A stretch of 64,000 bases of DNA, from assembly GCA_012656075.1 (NCBI GenBank), contig JAAKBF010000120.1, positions 147,821 to 211,820 on the forward strand, read 5' to 3'. Shown here in pieces: positions 45,815-57,119 of the stretch; the first letter of the stretch is position 1, and each line of letters opens with the position of its first letter. The position numbers and the translations under genes were made by a program. Source of the stretch: Phytophthora hibernalis. Lineage: Eukaryota; Oomycota; Peronosporomycetes; Peronosporales; Peronosporaceae. The notes below the pieces were generated by a model. That model worked only from the letters and a program-made list of their open reading frames with translations. It ran no database searches and was not told the origin of the DNA.

Positions 45815-48800
45815 ATGATAGGACTATCGGAATAACGACAATCAACGTGAGAGGGCTTGCATCAAACATAAAGCAACTCAGCGTCAAACTACAAGGAACT
45901 AAGGAATGCCACGAGGGAGGACAGCGTGACGTCACATATCTGCAGGAAACACACCTCAACCCAAGCGAGCACAAGGCTGCAGAAAGCCAGTACGCAGCAA
46001 TGTATGGATTCAAGGGGCGAGTGGCTAGCAAATACTCTAGCTGGTCGTCGGGGGAGGACAGGAGAGCAGGAGTGGCAATTCTTTTCAACCCGTACGGAGC
46101 GGTCAGCACGCCGGAGCCATGGGGTCAGGCATGGTGGAGCGAACACCTCATCATGATGACCGGGGTGATGGATGGTAAGCAATACCTCTTCGTCAACATA
46201 TACGCTCCGTCACTAGGGCCGGTACAGATTGAATTTTACAAGCGCATGCAGCGGATTCCGTTTCTCTAGGATATCGAACTCATTTGCGGAGGGGATTTCA
46301 ACTGCGTACTTGAAAAGGAGGTGGACAGGATCGGAGGAACCACGAAAGAGGACATAGGAGCAAGGGACCTGGGCACGTGGATTGAGCACATGGGCCTAAC
46401 GGATGCAGGCTCAAGCAACATGCCAAAGCACAGAACCAGCCAGGGTATAAGGGCCTATGCCGACGCACATCATACTCACAGGCACACGTCGGCGGAGGGT
46501 GCGCTGGGTACCGCAAGACTCGATAGATGGTATGTTAGCGCGCGGGGACTGAAACATGTGCGAAGTATCACAACGGAGGAGGCTCCGTGAAAGACGGACC
46601 ACAGGGCGGTCCTGCTGGAGATGCACGTGCCAAGTGGAGCGGTTCTCATCACGAGAAAACCAAGGTTGTACCCACCTCCATCTTTAGTGCAAGCGGCTAC
46701 GCAGAATTTAGTGCAGCAAAGACTAAAAGACTAAAAGACTTACTGGCGAACACGAACAACGCAGACACGGCAATTTTGTGGGATGTGTTCAAGAAGGAAC
46801 TAAGAGAAGAGATGATGATGCTCAAGAAAGCAGCGAGAATGAGGACAGCAAAAGGTTACAGACAGAACGTTAGGCTACTCAAAAAGCAGGTGGTTTCGCG
46901 AATCAAGAGCCGAGCAGGGAGAGGTGTACTATTCTCGAAAATCTAGGGCAGGCGCAAGCGGCTCGACAAGCAATGAAGAAACGAGTGCTTGACTCAGACG
47001 GCTTGGAGCTCAAAGGCGTCAACCAAGCATTTTTTCACCGCATCTGCACGAAGTATGGGGACAATACGATCCCAACACTAGTGCATACTGCAGAAGGACC
47101 AGCCAGAGCACAACACGACAAAGCAGACATTCTCGCGGATAGCTGGGCTCTCATCTTCAACGGGGCGGCGCAGCAGAAGGAATCTATTCCGAATTATGTG
47201 AATCGATTAGCAGTCAAATGGAATACAGAGGACCTAAGTGACGTAGACGGGGGTATTACGGAAGCAGAGGTGGAAGCGGCAATTAAGAGGTGCAAACCAG
47301 ACAAAGCTTGCGGTCCAGATGATTTCGGTAACGAGCTGTATCGCGACAACATATATGCTATGGTGCCTATTCTGACCACAATATTCAACAATTGTATAAC
47401 CGAAGGACGGACGCCGCTCTCGTTCATGGAGGCGTACATTTTCAGCATCAGCAAGGGAGGGAACAGGAGCAACCCTTTGAATTACAGGCCGATTGCATTA
47501 TTAAACACCGACTACAAGCTTTTTACGAGAATACTGGCCTGGAGGGTACGGAAGCATATCTGAAGCTAGTGCACGCAACTCAATGCGGCTTCGTCCCTGG
47601 TCGCATTAAACATGAAGCATTAGATATGTACGAAGCAGCTAAAGATATATGTAGCAGGGGAGGCGTCTGTCAGAGGCGCAGGTGCTACTTCTTGACTTCG
47701 CCAAGGCGTACGACTCCCTTGACAGGGACTTTTTGATGGAGGTCTTGAGGCGAAAAGCTTTTCACCCCAAGTTCTGTCCAAGCTATTCATGCTAATACTT
47801 CCGTCAGATTCATGGCTAATGGAAGACTATCAAGGCCTGTGGCAGTCACCAGTGGCATAAGACAAGGATGCCCACTGACCCCCTTGCTCTTCATTTTGGC
47901 AGTGGATCTATTATATGACGAAGTGGAGGGAGACATCAACCTAAGAGGAATAGAGTTGGACTCAACAGTAGCAAGGACAGAACTCAACGTAGACGGATAT
48001 GCGAACGACACCGCAATATATCTGGAGCATAAAAACATGCAATCAGTGGCCATCAATGCCGTAGCGAGGTTCTCGGCAGTATCGGGTTTGGAGCTCAATG
48101 TCCACAAATCGGCGGAGGTGAGACTGGGCAAGGACAGGAGACAGGGTGAAGCCCAGTCGGCGAACGAAACAGGCAATGAAGCTGACTCACAAGATGATGC
48201 TATAGAGGAGGTACAGCAAGTACGCTACTTAGGACACATCGCAGGACCAAGTAACACCGTTGAAATCGCGTGGACCAAGGCCTTCCATGCGCTACGAGTG
48301 AGACGAGCACTTGCGCAGGACAAAACCAACACGGTCCAACAGCGAGCGGCAATAGCAATAATCGTGCCCGAGCTCCTTTATGTTGCCCGGCACGCATGGC
48401 CGACGACGGAACTGGCGAAACAAGCCAATCTCATGATCAAAAATTTCGTCTGGAACTCGAATTTCGCTCACCCAGACGCGACATCTGTCGGATGGGTCAA
48501 GTTCTCACTGGCCGAGCAAGTGGTCAAGGATGGCGGACTCGGAGGACCCAACTTAACGGTGGAACTCTCGTCAATGAGTGCAGCAATGGTTGGAGACTGG
48601 GCTTGCACAACTAGTCGGACGAAGCAGGGTATAGGAAGTATACTACAAGGGGGCAAGGCGATGTCAACAAGGAAGTGCCATCGGAGATAGAACCGAAGCT
48701 CGAACTAAGAGGAAGCGCATTTGCAACAGGGCAACCTTGGCTAGAATGGGCCTGGGCACCAAAAATGACAAAGATGAAGCCACGATAGCAGGCTCACAGC

Positions 48801-50745
48801 AACTCAGACGGGAGCTGCGCCATCGCAACGGACTGACAACAACGTGGACCGCAGTGGGGCTCGAGTTGACATGTACTGGACGATGCAGAGAGGAACTAGC
48901 CGAGGCGAAGGAGCATAGACAAGAGGCAAGAGGAGCTTTCCTCCACGATGGGCTGGCCGAATTGCAACTAGCAGGTCTGTTACTGTGAAGCAATCACGGC
49001 GAGAGACGGAAATGGGGGATTACAAGCAACTGATAACGGGAGGGCGCACGAGGAAAGCGAAAGACCTACTTCACGTCCAGAAGCAAGACCAAGGAACAGT
49101 GGTCTTCAGACCGACTGAGCTGGAGATGCCGATGACAAGTGCAGTGGCGCACCTCTTCAGGGACGTATGCCTCAACTTGATCACCAATCTGCCAGAGATC
49201 ATATTTCAGCAGAAGGAGACGGACATGATCCATTTTCATCACAGAGGAGATAACAAGCATCAACTCTTAACCGTGCAAGGACCTAGGCAAACGACAATCA
49301 CGCACACATGGGAACCGGAGACCAAGATAGTTTCTTCGGATAGCTCCTGCTCATCGGTGGAAGAGGCGATAGCTTGGGTGCTCGAGGCACCACAGCGGTC
49401 CATTTGGGCAACGCCTCACCCTTGGCTCACGATGACGCGGCCGCTATGGGTTGGTAACCGACGCTGGACCCGAAGCAGGAAGCAACTTAAGCAGATGATC
49501 AGCAGAATACGGAAGCTGGACGCGACCACGGTGCTAATAGACATAGGAACAACTGCACATTGCGCGTGCACTGCAGACATTGCCATGGCCGAGTGTCCAC
49601 CGAATGGAAGGAGTGTCGCCTTACCAGGCTCAGAATGTCGCTCGACAGAAGAGCAATAGACTGAGATTGTGGACGGGGAAGGACAAAGGATTCCGCTGTG
49701 CGGAACCTGCGTGCGCGGATTGCTGTACACGTGGGGCTGCTCACCTCATATGGGAGTGTCCGGACGCTCAAGAGCACTGGGAACTGTTCCGCACACAGTG
49801 GGGCAGATGATCAACTCAAGGGTTGAAGATCGAAACGACGACATTCCAGAGCTATTCGGGTTCAAGTTAGCGGCGGTACCGAGATGGCTCACCAGGTGGG
49901 GAGCGAAACAGCATAGTATGGAGTAGGATACGCTCTACATGTTAGCGAACGCAATGTGGGCATTGGGCTGTGCAGTCACAGTCACAGCAATATGGAGGCG
50001 CAACGTCGACAGGGTGCATACGGACGGTAGGCCACCAAGCTCGCTCAGGGAGCACCTGCTGATGTACAGCAACTCGGTCACAGAGGCATACACGCGCTAC
50101 CAGTTGGTACTCTACCCGCTCACAACAAGCAGCAAGTGCAAGATCGACTTAGCGCAAATGATCAAATGGAGGTGGGGTCAGGCGGTCTCGCCACAAGAGC
50201 TCCTGACAGCGGACGCAGTCACGAGGGTGGGTTTCTTTGACGGAGGGTCAAGAGGAAACCCAGGACCAGGCGGCAGCAGGAGCGTCATCGTGCAAGTAGG
50301 GCAAGGCACTCGGCCATCAAAGGCAGTGTGGGCAGCTGCTACAGCGATCGGTCGACCAACGACCACCAATAATGAGGCGGAGTTCATGGGTCTTCACCGC
50401 CTGTTACGCAGAGCGGTCGAGAGGAATTGGAAGGGCTTTTACATTGTAGGAGATAGTGCGATGATAATGCAGATGATGCGGACAAGAAGACAACCGAAGT
50501 CACGGAAGATGAGTCACTGGTACAGGCTGACATCCAAGCTGGCGGACACGTCGCATCACTACAGGCAGTTTAACCGGATGGCGGATTGGCTGGCGAATTA
50601 TGCCATGGACAGCGACCAGAGCGTCATGCAAGTTTTGGGCCCGGACGAATTGCTCAGCCTTCAGGAAGGGATAGGTGCAAGACGCGAAGATGACGTGACA
50701 CATTGGAACCATGCAGAGCAGCGAAGAGCAGAAGAACGAGCGTAA
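45815..50745 (+). pseudogene. LINE ORF2: endonuclease, reverse transcriptase, RNase H
   Basis: APE-type endonuclease motifs in order: INVRGLASN (45,840), YLQETHL, NIYAPS, CGGDFNC (46,288), RLDRWYVS and TDHRAVLLE (46,600). Reverse transcriptase: LNYRPIALLNTDYKLFTRIL (47,480), LLDFAKAYDSLDR (first Asp, 47,690), SGIRQGCPLTPLLF, and YANDTAIY (48,000), where the catalytic YxDD is changed to YAND. A zinc motif sits near 49,695 (CAEPACADCC, then HLIWEC). RNase H (50,228-50,640) keeps FFDGGSRGNPGPGG, NNEAEFMGL and VGDSAMI. In-frame stops TAG (46,267) and TGA (46,588), plus frame changes near 46,950, 47,565, 47,675, 47,790, 48,690 and 49,660, make it inactive. Confidence 0.85.
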
Positions 50746-50901
50746 CAGCAGACACAGTGATAGGGTGTCGCGTAGCGGCTTGAACAGGAGGAAGGAGTGT
50801 TCCTCACAACCGGGAAGGATAGAAAAGCCTGGCTGAAATGGTTATGAGAGTTTAGATCTGTGCAGCAGGTTGGTAACACAATATACCTCACTATTATTAT
50901 T

Positions 50902-50915
50902 AAGTACGTCATGCA
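50902..50915. repeat. 14-bp target site duplication of the plus-strand LINE, 3' side
   Basis: AAGTACGTCATGCA follows the (ATT)n tail and matches 41,457-41,470; the older LINE's frame resumes here. Confidence 0.9.
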
Positions 50916-53226
50916 GTGTAGTGCCACCACCATCGCCGGCTTCGTTGGCTGCCAGTCGACCTCTTCCGTACATGTTACAGAGGGTCACTCCTGTCTTCCA
51001 CATAGTCGCTCGATACGTTTGGCATGCGTGGATGGCTCCGTGTGTCGTGGAGTCAGGTAAAGCGCCACCGTCGTACTCGTAGACTGTCCGCCCGCGAGGA
51101 CGTCACTCACTATTTGGGTGGCCATGTCCGCATCGAGTGCCCAACAATTCACTGTCACCGCTGCGTGCGCGATCAATTCCAGCTTTAGGTCTGGGATCGC
51201 TAGTCCACCCTGTTTTCGTGGCAGTGCGGCCACATGTCCGTTGAGCCACGCTCTTCCACTCACCGGTTCATCCGTGAAGCGTGCGTGCCACACAAAGGTG
51301 TGTATCATTTTTGAAACGCCTGGATCATTTTGGACGAGGGCCAGTGGTGACGTCCAATGAATAGGAGCTTGGGAACCACCACAGCCATTACCACGAGGCT
51401 CCGTTGGTCAGCCGTCATCGTCTTTCGCGCTGCCAAAGCTAGCCTAGTCACTAGTTGGGTCCGTGCAAGCTGCCATGTGTATACCACGTCCGGGACACTC
51501 CCCACCGGGATGCCTAGGTACCGGGACAGTTTTGTCACCGCTTGTACCTTGAGTGGCGTAGGTAGAGTAGCCACCGTAGCGACCACTGCTGGATTCAGCG
51601 CAATCACTAATGTTTTTCCTTCGTTAAGTTGTAGCCCCGACGCCAATGCAAAATCTCTAGCCAACTCCAAGATAATCTTCACTTCCGCGGCCGATCTCAC
51701 GTGGCTGGCGGTGTCGTCAGCAAAACCGCCCACTTTGAGCGTCACCTGTCTAGCCTCGCAGCGGAGCAGGATCCCTGTGACTTTGGGCTCTGCATCAATT
51801 CTCCTGTATAATGCCTCCAGCACCAATAAAAACAGCAATGGCGCGAGCGGGCATCCTTGCCGAATGCCACAAGTGACTTGTACCCATCTCGACCGGTAGC
51901 CATTAGCTGAGAACCGCACTCTTGTTCTGTCGTCTAGATTGCGCATGGCCGTCACGTACTCGCTAGATCAGCCCAGCCACAGCAGGACATCATACAGGAA
52001 GTCCCTGTCGACCGAGTCATTTGCTTTGCAGAAGTCCAAGAGCCGAGCTAGCGCTTCTGTCATGGCTGGGTCTTTCTGTGCCGCCGTCTGGGCGGCCGTG
52101 AACAGGTCAATGGTCGCGTGGATCGTCCTGAACGGCATGAATCCATTCTGATTGGGGTGTACGATCCCGTTTAACTTTCTGCTCGTCCTGGTGGCTAACA
52201 TTCGGGTCAGGATCTTGTAATCGGGGTCCAGCAGCGCCAAAGAACGAAAAATCAATGGGTTTTGGGCCGCTCCTCCCTTCTTCAGACAAAAGATGTCGGC
52301 TTCTAAGAAGGACGCTGGGAAATCCCTGAGGGGTACCAGAGGTTGAAAAGTGTCGTCAAAATAGGCGTGAGCTGTTCCGTAAAATCTCTGCACCAATTAT
52401 TGCCCAACCTATCGGGCCGGCAAGCCTTTCCAGGCTTTGAAGCCCCGATGGCCTCCGCCACTTCAGCCTCTGTGAAATGTGAAGCGAGATCCGCGAGCCC
52501 CTCACTGTACTGCCCACTCACCCCTAGCCAACTCAGGACTTATGTTCTTGCCGCAGGCGTGGACCCACGTTGTTGAAAAATGGGAGTCCACGCGTCCGCC
52601 AACGTGTCGGCCTTCTCGTGCACCCCCTTGCGGAGTGCCCGCTCGCCGCGTCCAACTTGTGTATCTCGTTGTCCGCATACTTCGTGCTGACCCTCCTGAA
52701 CATCTGTCGCGTGGTTTTGCCGTTGCTGTATCCTCCTTTGAGGAACAGCCTTCGTTGTTCGGTAGCTGCACGACCCTTTGTGCACGTGTTAATCGCGTTC
52801 GGAACCCACTGCATCGGCGTACTACCGCGGCCATCCTTGATGGAGAGGACGTCCAGTGAGTCCGTGATAGAGGCCACTGTTGGAGTGCTCCCCTCATTCG
52901 CCTCTTTCAATCACTTCTTTTGCTTTAGAAGGCGCCGCATCCTTTGCTTGTAGGTCGCTCTCGCTGTCTTCCTTCGGCTCTTGATGAGTCCCAGTGTCTC
53001 CTTCCTCAGCTTCACTTTGAGGTTGTCCCATGCTAGTGCCCACCCTTCTGGCGTGCATGTCTCCGTCTGCAGCTGCTCTTGAAACGCTTGCAGCCTAAGT
53101 AGCATGCTCTCGCGTACCGCATTCGCTGCGATCGGCGGCGGTGGGTAGACTCTAGCCGGTTTTCTGACTCTGATTGGGTCAGTTGGGTTCCGCAAGTGGA
53201 GGCGGACAGCATTATGGTCCGCGCAC
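50916..53226 (-). pseudogene. Minus LINE ORF2, N-terminal part (endonuclease end and reverse transcriptase)
   Basis: Minus strand from 53,226: last endonuclease motif ADHNAV, linker LKVKLRKETLGLIKSRRKTA, RT entry GKACRPDRLGNNWCRDF, PLIFRSLALLDPDYKILTRM, first catalytic block LLDFCKANDSVDRDFL (52,040), TCGIRQGCPLAPLLFLLVLE, and an intact catalytic box FADDTASHV (51,715). Thumb region YLGIPVGSVPDVVYTWQLA and IHTFVWHARFTDEP follow. Several frame changes occur. Unlike the younger LINE, this copy keeps its catalytic DD. Confidence 0.75.
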
Positions 53227-53237
53227 CCAAGTTTGAT
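53227..53237. repeat. 11-bp target site duplication of the minus-strand LINE, 5' side
   Basis: CCAAGTTTGAT matches 39,330-39,340 exactly. Confidence 0.8.
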
Positions 53238-53373
53238 ACCACACTCCCACCTTCGTTAACAGTTTAAATCCACTGATCAACCAGGGTGATGTACGATCCT
53301 GTATAGTTACTTTAAATATGTCCGGCTTGGCAAAGATTAACACTGGCCAAGATAGCAGCAAGAAATGTTTCGT
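53227..53373 (-). pseudogene. Host coiled-coil gene, 5' segment, beyond the nested LINEs
   Basis: The minus-strand frame reads LLLSWPVLIFAKPDIFKVTI, then QDRTSPWLISGFKLLTKVGV and WYQTWKG, up to the target site, where it meets KKEVEANMEHARKK of 38,978-39,340 after allowing one missing G. It is open from 53,373; a TGA lies at 53,374-53,376, so an intron acceptor or the gene start is close. The family is not recognised. Confidence 0.5.
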
Positions 53374-53674
53374 TCAAATTGCATGAATAAGTTTCCGTGA
53401 CTGATGCGATTTTAGATTTGATACGTAGTCTTGCATGAGAGTGAGAATTTATGCCGGCAATGCAAGCATATTCTTACTACACCTACATGTACAATGTATG
53501 TGCCGGACAATAACAAAAAATCTATTTACTGGGCACGCGCTTCAGGAATTATCTACACACCACTATAGTAAACGGTGCTCGGTATTATAGTAGTCTGTTG
53601 CTCGAAGAAAAAGTTGCTCGAACGGTCTTGATAAATCACCTGTTGCAGATAAAATACGATTATGAGTGATATCA

Positions 53675-54965
53675 AAGGAGTCGTTCAAGGTCAATGACAC
53701 CCGTATTAGAGTGAAATACCGACAAAAAGGAGAAATACAACTAGCGAGAGGAATTGTCAGATACTTCGAAGTAACTTTATTGTCCATCAATATGAAAATA
53801 GTGTTTAATGGTCGAGAATATGTTACTCATCCTCCATTTGAGAGATAGCGACGGTAGCCGCTGGCTATGAAAGCTTAGCAATCGCTAAAAGATGGACTGT
53901 GAATTTAGGCCGAGTGCACTCAAAAGGTGTTGCCTTGGTGGGTCTTGCTTGAGCCTTCTCGAGATGTCGCCATTTTGGCAGCAATCGCACTCAAATTACA
54001 ACTTGTGAGCAAACTTAATTTCAACACTACGCAAGTCAACTTGATGATTGCTGTTTCCTGAAACAGTGCTTTCAAGATGAATCCATTTCCCGTAGACAGG
54101 TCGGGTTGTAAAACGATACAAACCCTCAAAGTCAAGCTAAAGTTTTCTTGGACCATGCAAGTTGATGTAACACCAAGATTGCAACTTTTTGATTTTGAAG
54201 CACTCTAAGTAGCTCACAAAGAAGTCGAATATGTTACTTCGATGCCGCTAATATCCTACTTCGAGGCGTTTTAGTGGGCAGAGCTTAGTGCAACTAGATC
54301 CAACTTCATTTTTCATGTGCTGTGTGCGGCCTTGCTCTTTTGTTTCCCAATGCTTATCGCACTTCACCGCATGAACATTACGCAACAGGTTGCTGGATTT
54401 CGGTGACGAAAGACTTCTCGCTCGTATCTTCGCTATCCATGCGGAGATACACCTCTCGCACGGGCGCGTTGGGGCGAAGCCCTTCTCTTCCTATCCATTC
54501 GTACAGGTTACGGTAGGACGGATTCAGTTCATCGTACGACCCTAAGTGAACCAGCGAAGCAGCTCGCGCCACGGATGACAAGGTACGAACTGTAACAGGT
54601 GCCATTGAATATGGTTCTTCATTGACCTGAGCGTGTTTCGCGATTGGGAGACACACTTCAGCGTCCTTTTCCTTGTATCCTTCGTCGTAGTAAATAGTCA
54701 AGCACGGTCCCGCGATTGCGAGGCCATGGGCTCTGGAGAATGCGAGGACTTGGTCCCAAAGCGTTCGTTGCGCTCGGTAGTTGGTGATGATAGCACGGAG
54801 AGCCAACACACGCACTTCCGGGAGATTCTTGACTACTGGAGGCTTCCCAGCAGCCTTGATCGCGGCGATTGCAACAGCTTCACACTCCGACATCGTCGGG
54901 AAAAACTGGAATGGACTACGACTAAAGACGGCGAGTCGCACACAACGTACAATACTCGTATTTTT
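53675..54965 (-). repeat. Segmental duplication, copy B (partner at 12,620-13,910)
   Basis: Reverse-complement homologue of copy A. It has small indels in the 3' flank, for instance an extra TATCGTTTTA near 54,113, and lacks a short stretch before the initiator. Homology fades near 53,675 at the common GTCATTGACCTTGAACGACT. Confidence 0.8.
54378..54893 (-). CDS. GyrI/AraC-type effector-binding domain protein, copy B
   Basis: An intact 171-residue protein from the ATG at 54,893, starting MSECEAVAIAAIKAAGK as in copy A. Differences from copy A are a two-residue loss after KEK and substitutions in YYDE, NPSY and EVYL. The C-terminal FVTEIQQPV is unchanged. Both copies being intact, while transposons around them are broken, suggests selection or very recent duplication. 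Role and ligand are unknown, as for copy A. Confidence 0.8.
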   Translation of the reverse strand: MSECEAVAIAAIKAAGKPPVVKNLPEVRVLALRAIITNYRAQRTLWDQVLAFSRAHGLAIAGPCLTIYYDEGYKEKDAEVCLPIAKHAQVNEEPYSMAPVTVRTLSSVARAASLVHLGSYDELNPSYRNLYEWIGREGLRPNAPVREVYLRMDSEDTSEKSFVTEIQQPVA

Positions 54966-55258
54966 TGTTACTCTATTTAGGGGCTGGTTCGCGTCATTGG
55001 GTCTGGTTAAATAGGGAGCTAACGAAGCAATCTGATTGGTTATTCTTGTTTATAAAAAATGCATAGGGATAGGTCAAATTCATTTCCCTTTTACTCGATA
55101 GTTGATCAAGTTGAGCTCTACCAAGGCGGCAAGAAAGCCCTCGACCAAATGGAAAAGCCCTACCATATGGTATCCTCCTATTTAACTAAACCCGACAGAC
55201 AAACCAGGTCCTTAAAAAATAAGTCGTCGCTGCTTCATTGTAACGGGGTACACCGACG
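54966..55258. other. Spacer between duplication B and LTR element
   Basis: No recognisable gene. A short open frame (55,059-55,283) lacks domain character. A GGGGTACACC/GGTGTACCCC-like inverted motif lies at the LTR edge. Confidence 0.35.
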
Positions 55259-55541
55259 TGTACCCCAGTTACATAAAGAGTGACATCCGCCACTCTTTCG
55301 AGTCCATGGTACATTGTACCGGTTGGCTGTGAGCCAACCATGGACGCTCTTTAGCTTTTGCTATAGATGACTTAGAGTTTGTATGCTACAAGCTTAACTC
55401 AGCTATAAAATATATTCAGTCTTTATCTTGCTATCAAACCCGCAGACAGTTCCCATAGGCCGGGAACAGTGAACATATCGTTCACTGAGAGCCTTTGCTC
55501 TCTTACGCTTCCTCAAGGCAAGGTGCTGTGTGACCCCGTCA
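55259..55541 (+). repeat. LTR-element 5' LTR
   Basis: 283 bases from TGTACCCC to CCCCGTCA, closely matching 59,652-59,933. It contains TATAAAATATATT near 55,405. No matching target duplication was found next to the pair, so edges or one end may have been altered. Confidence 0.75.
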
Positions 55542-55619
55542 CACTTGGTAGCACTTGTTGTCAATCTCGCGCCTACGCAGGTAGATTGAAATTGAACTAC
55601 CTGATCCTCTGTGATATCA

Positions 55620-56566
55620 ATGAGTGAGTCACGATGGACCGCAGTGAGTTTCCTCTTGAACGACTCGCAGTTCGAGTCTGTTCGAAATATTGGAGGCATC
55701 TTCGAAAGAGATGTCCTCCGAAGCTTGGTATCGGCAACGCCAGCCGAGCAAGAAGAACGCGTGACTGCGTTCGACGCGTACGAGCGTGAGCTCGTCGCGC
55801 ATGTGCAGAAACCTGCAGGCCTCTATGGCCAAGCTGAAGCCTTTGAGGCTGACCGTGCCTCCGTTTGAAGGGAAGGAAGGTGAAAGCTTTCACTTCTGGA
55901 TCCGAAAGGTTGAGATCCCCATGTGGGCCGGTCTTATCTCGGATCAGGAACTTCGCGTTGTCCAACCTTGGCGGACGTGCCAAGAACTGGGCGTACACTC
56001 TGGAGACGACGTCGCCTGGATGCTTCGCTTCCTGGGCACAGGATGCGATGCAAGCAAGCGAAAGGTGAGCTGTACGAGTACGTACAAGAGATGCGCACGT
56101 TGGCGTCATCTCTGGTTGGAAACCCCTTGGCTGAAGACGTCAAGACGACAGTCATCATGGACGGCTTAAAGGTCGGTCCTGCGCGCACGCAGCTATTCCG
56201 TGTGCACGCATCCACGATTGAGGAGGCGAGCTCGCCCTCCAAGAAGAGTACAGCCATAAGCAGGCTGGCACTTCGATTGTTGCGCCAGTTGTCGTCGTAG
56301 ACAACGGGCCAGAGCCCATGGACTTGAGCTCTGCTGAGATGCGTTCGGTCCGCTGCTATATATGCGGCGGACTGGGACACTACCAACGAGTGTGTCCCTC
56401 CACTGGAGTGGTAAAGAAACCATTCCCGAAAGCTGAAATGCCTAGCGGTCGCTGGCGCAAGCCGCGGCCATCTGGCCAGATACCCCGGGCACCAGTAGTG
56501 GTGAAGAAGACCCCAGTCTTCGTGACGGGTGCGCGGGTGGCGCGCATCGCGAAGGATTGCGAGTGA
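55620..56566 (+). pseudogene. Gypsy-type gag with zinc knuckle, frameshifted
   Basis: From ATG 55,620 (ESRWTAVSFLLNDSQFESV), then LKPLRLTVPPFEGKEGESFH (55,831) with FWIR, ALSNLGGRAKNWAYTLETTS (55,954), KGELYEYVQEMRTLASSLVG (56,062), and a knuckle CYICGGLGHYQRVC (56,354). The order matches the retrotransposon gag family of oomycete Gypsy elements. Frame changes near 55,805, 55,960, 56,035 and 56,240 interrupt it. Confidence 0.65.
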
Positions 56567-57119
56567 GGGACTTTGTCTCTCGAGTTAGCGAACAGCAACG
56601 CTTGGTTGTTGCGAGTGTAGGGGGATGTGAATATCCCTTGGATGTCCCGATACGTGGGGGTCAAATTTTGTTGTACGCCGCCGGGCTATTGCCAACGCAC
56701 TGTGCGAGGGCAATGGCATTGGTCTGTACAGACTTGGTTGTCACAGGCTCGAATACCTGTACAACATTAAGCCGTACGTGGATGCGAACACGTACGATGG
56801 GTACGCGGTGCCACGGACGCACGCACCCTTGAGCCGTACATGGTTGTGAACACGTACGATGTCCACTTGGGTTTGCTGCGCCACAAATGGACAAACCCTG
56901 AGACATTTTGCGCGGTAGGCGCTTAGGGGCTAGCCGGTCTCCAGGTTCTGACAGAGCATTGGTGATGCAATGCCAGCATCTTCCAGCGCACCAAGTCGTC
57001 GCCGTACGGACATCGACGGAGTCCGTGAAGGACGACGTCCGTATACAAGAGGGCGTAAGCCTACGTGAGACCGGAAAGGTCAAGACCGTGGCCAGTGCCG
57101 AGGTTGCTAGCGGCACCTC

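Larger units (their letters stand above)
41471..50901 (+). mobile_element. Full-length LINE (9.4 kb) inserted in an older LINE
   Basis: Bounded by the 14-bp duplication. It ends with a short (ATT)n tail rather than poly(A). The order is 5' UTR (41,471-41,744), ORF1 with a zinc knuckle and an OTU-like region, then ORF2 with endonuclease, reverse transcriptase, zinc motif and RNase H. The C-terminal RNase H with DGGSRGNPGPGG resembles the archaeal-like type described in plant L1 and some oomycete LINEs. Confidence 0.9.
39341..53226 (-). mobile_element. 5'-truncated LINE (minus strand), split by a second LINE
   Basis: Enclosed by 11-bp target duplications. The 5' part (53,226-50,916) starts inside the end of the endonuclease domain (ADHNAVRLHLRN), typical 5' truncation. 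The 3' part (41,470-39,341) carries the zinc-binding and RNase-H-like ends plus a (TTCAAA)n tail. Joined across the inserted LINE, the protein reads continuously (MVVALHCMTYFRGTLSYYWR). Confidence 0.85.

Noticed and set aside
41471..50901. LINE targeted to U2 snRNA genes, as known for Utopia elements
   Set aside because: The insertion site is the coding region of another LINE; no U2-like sequence seen on either side.
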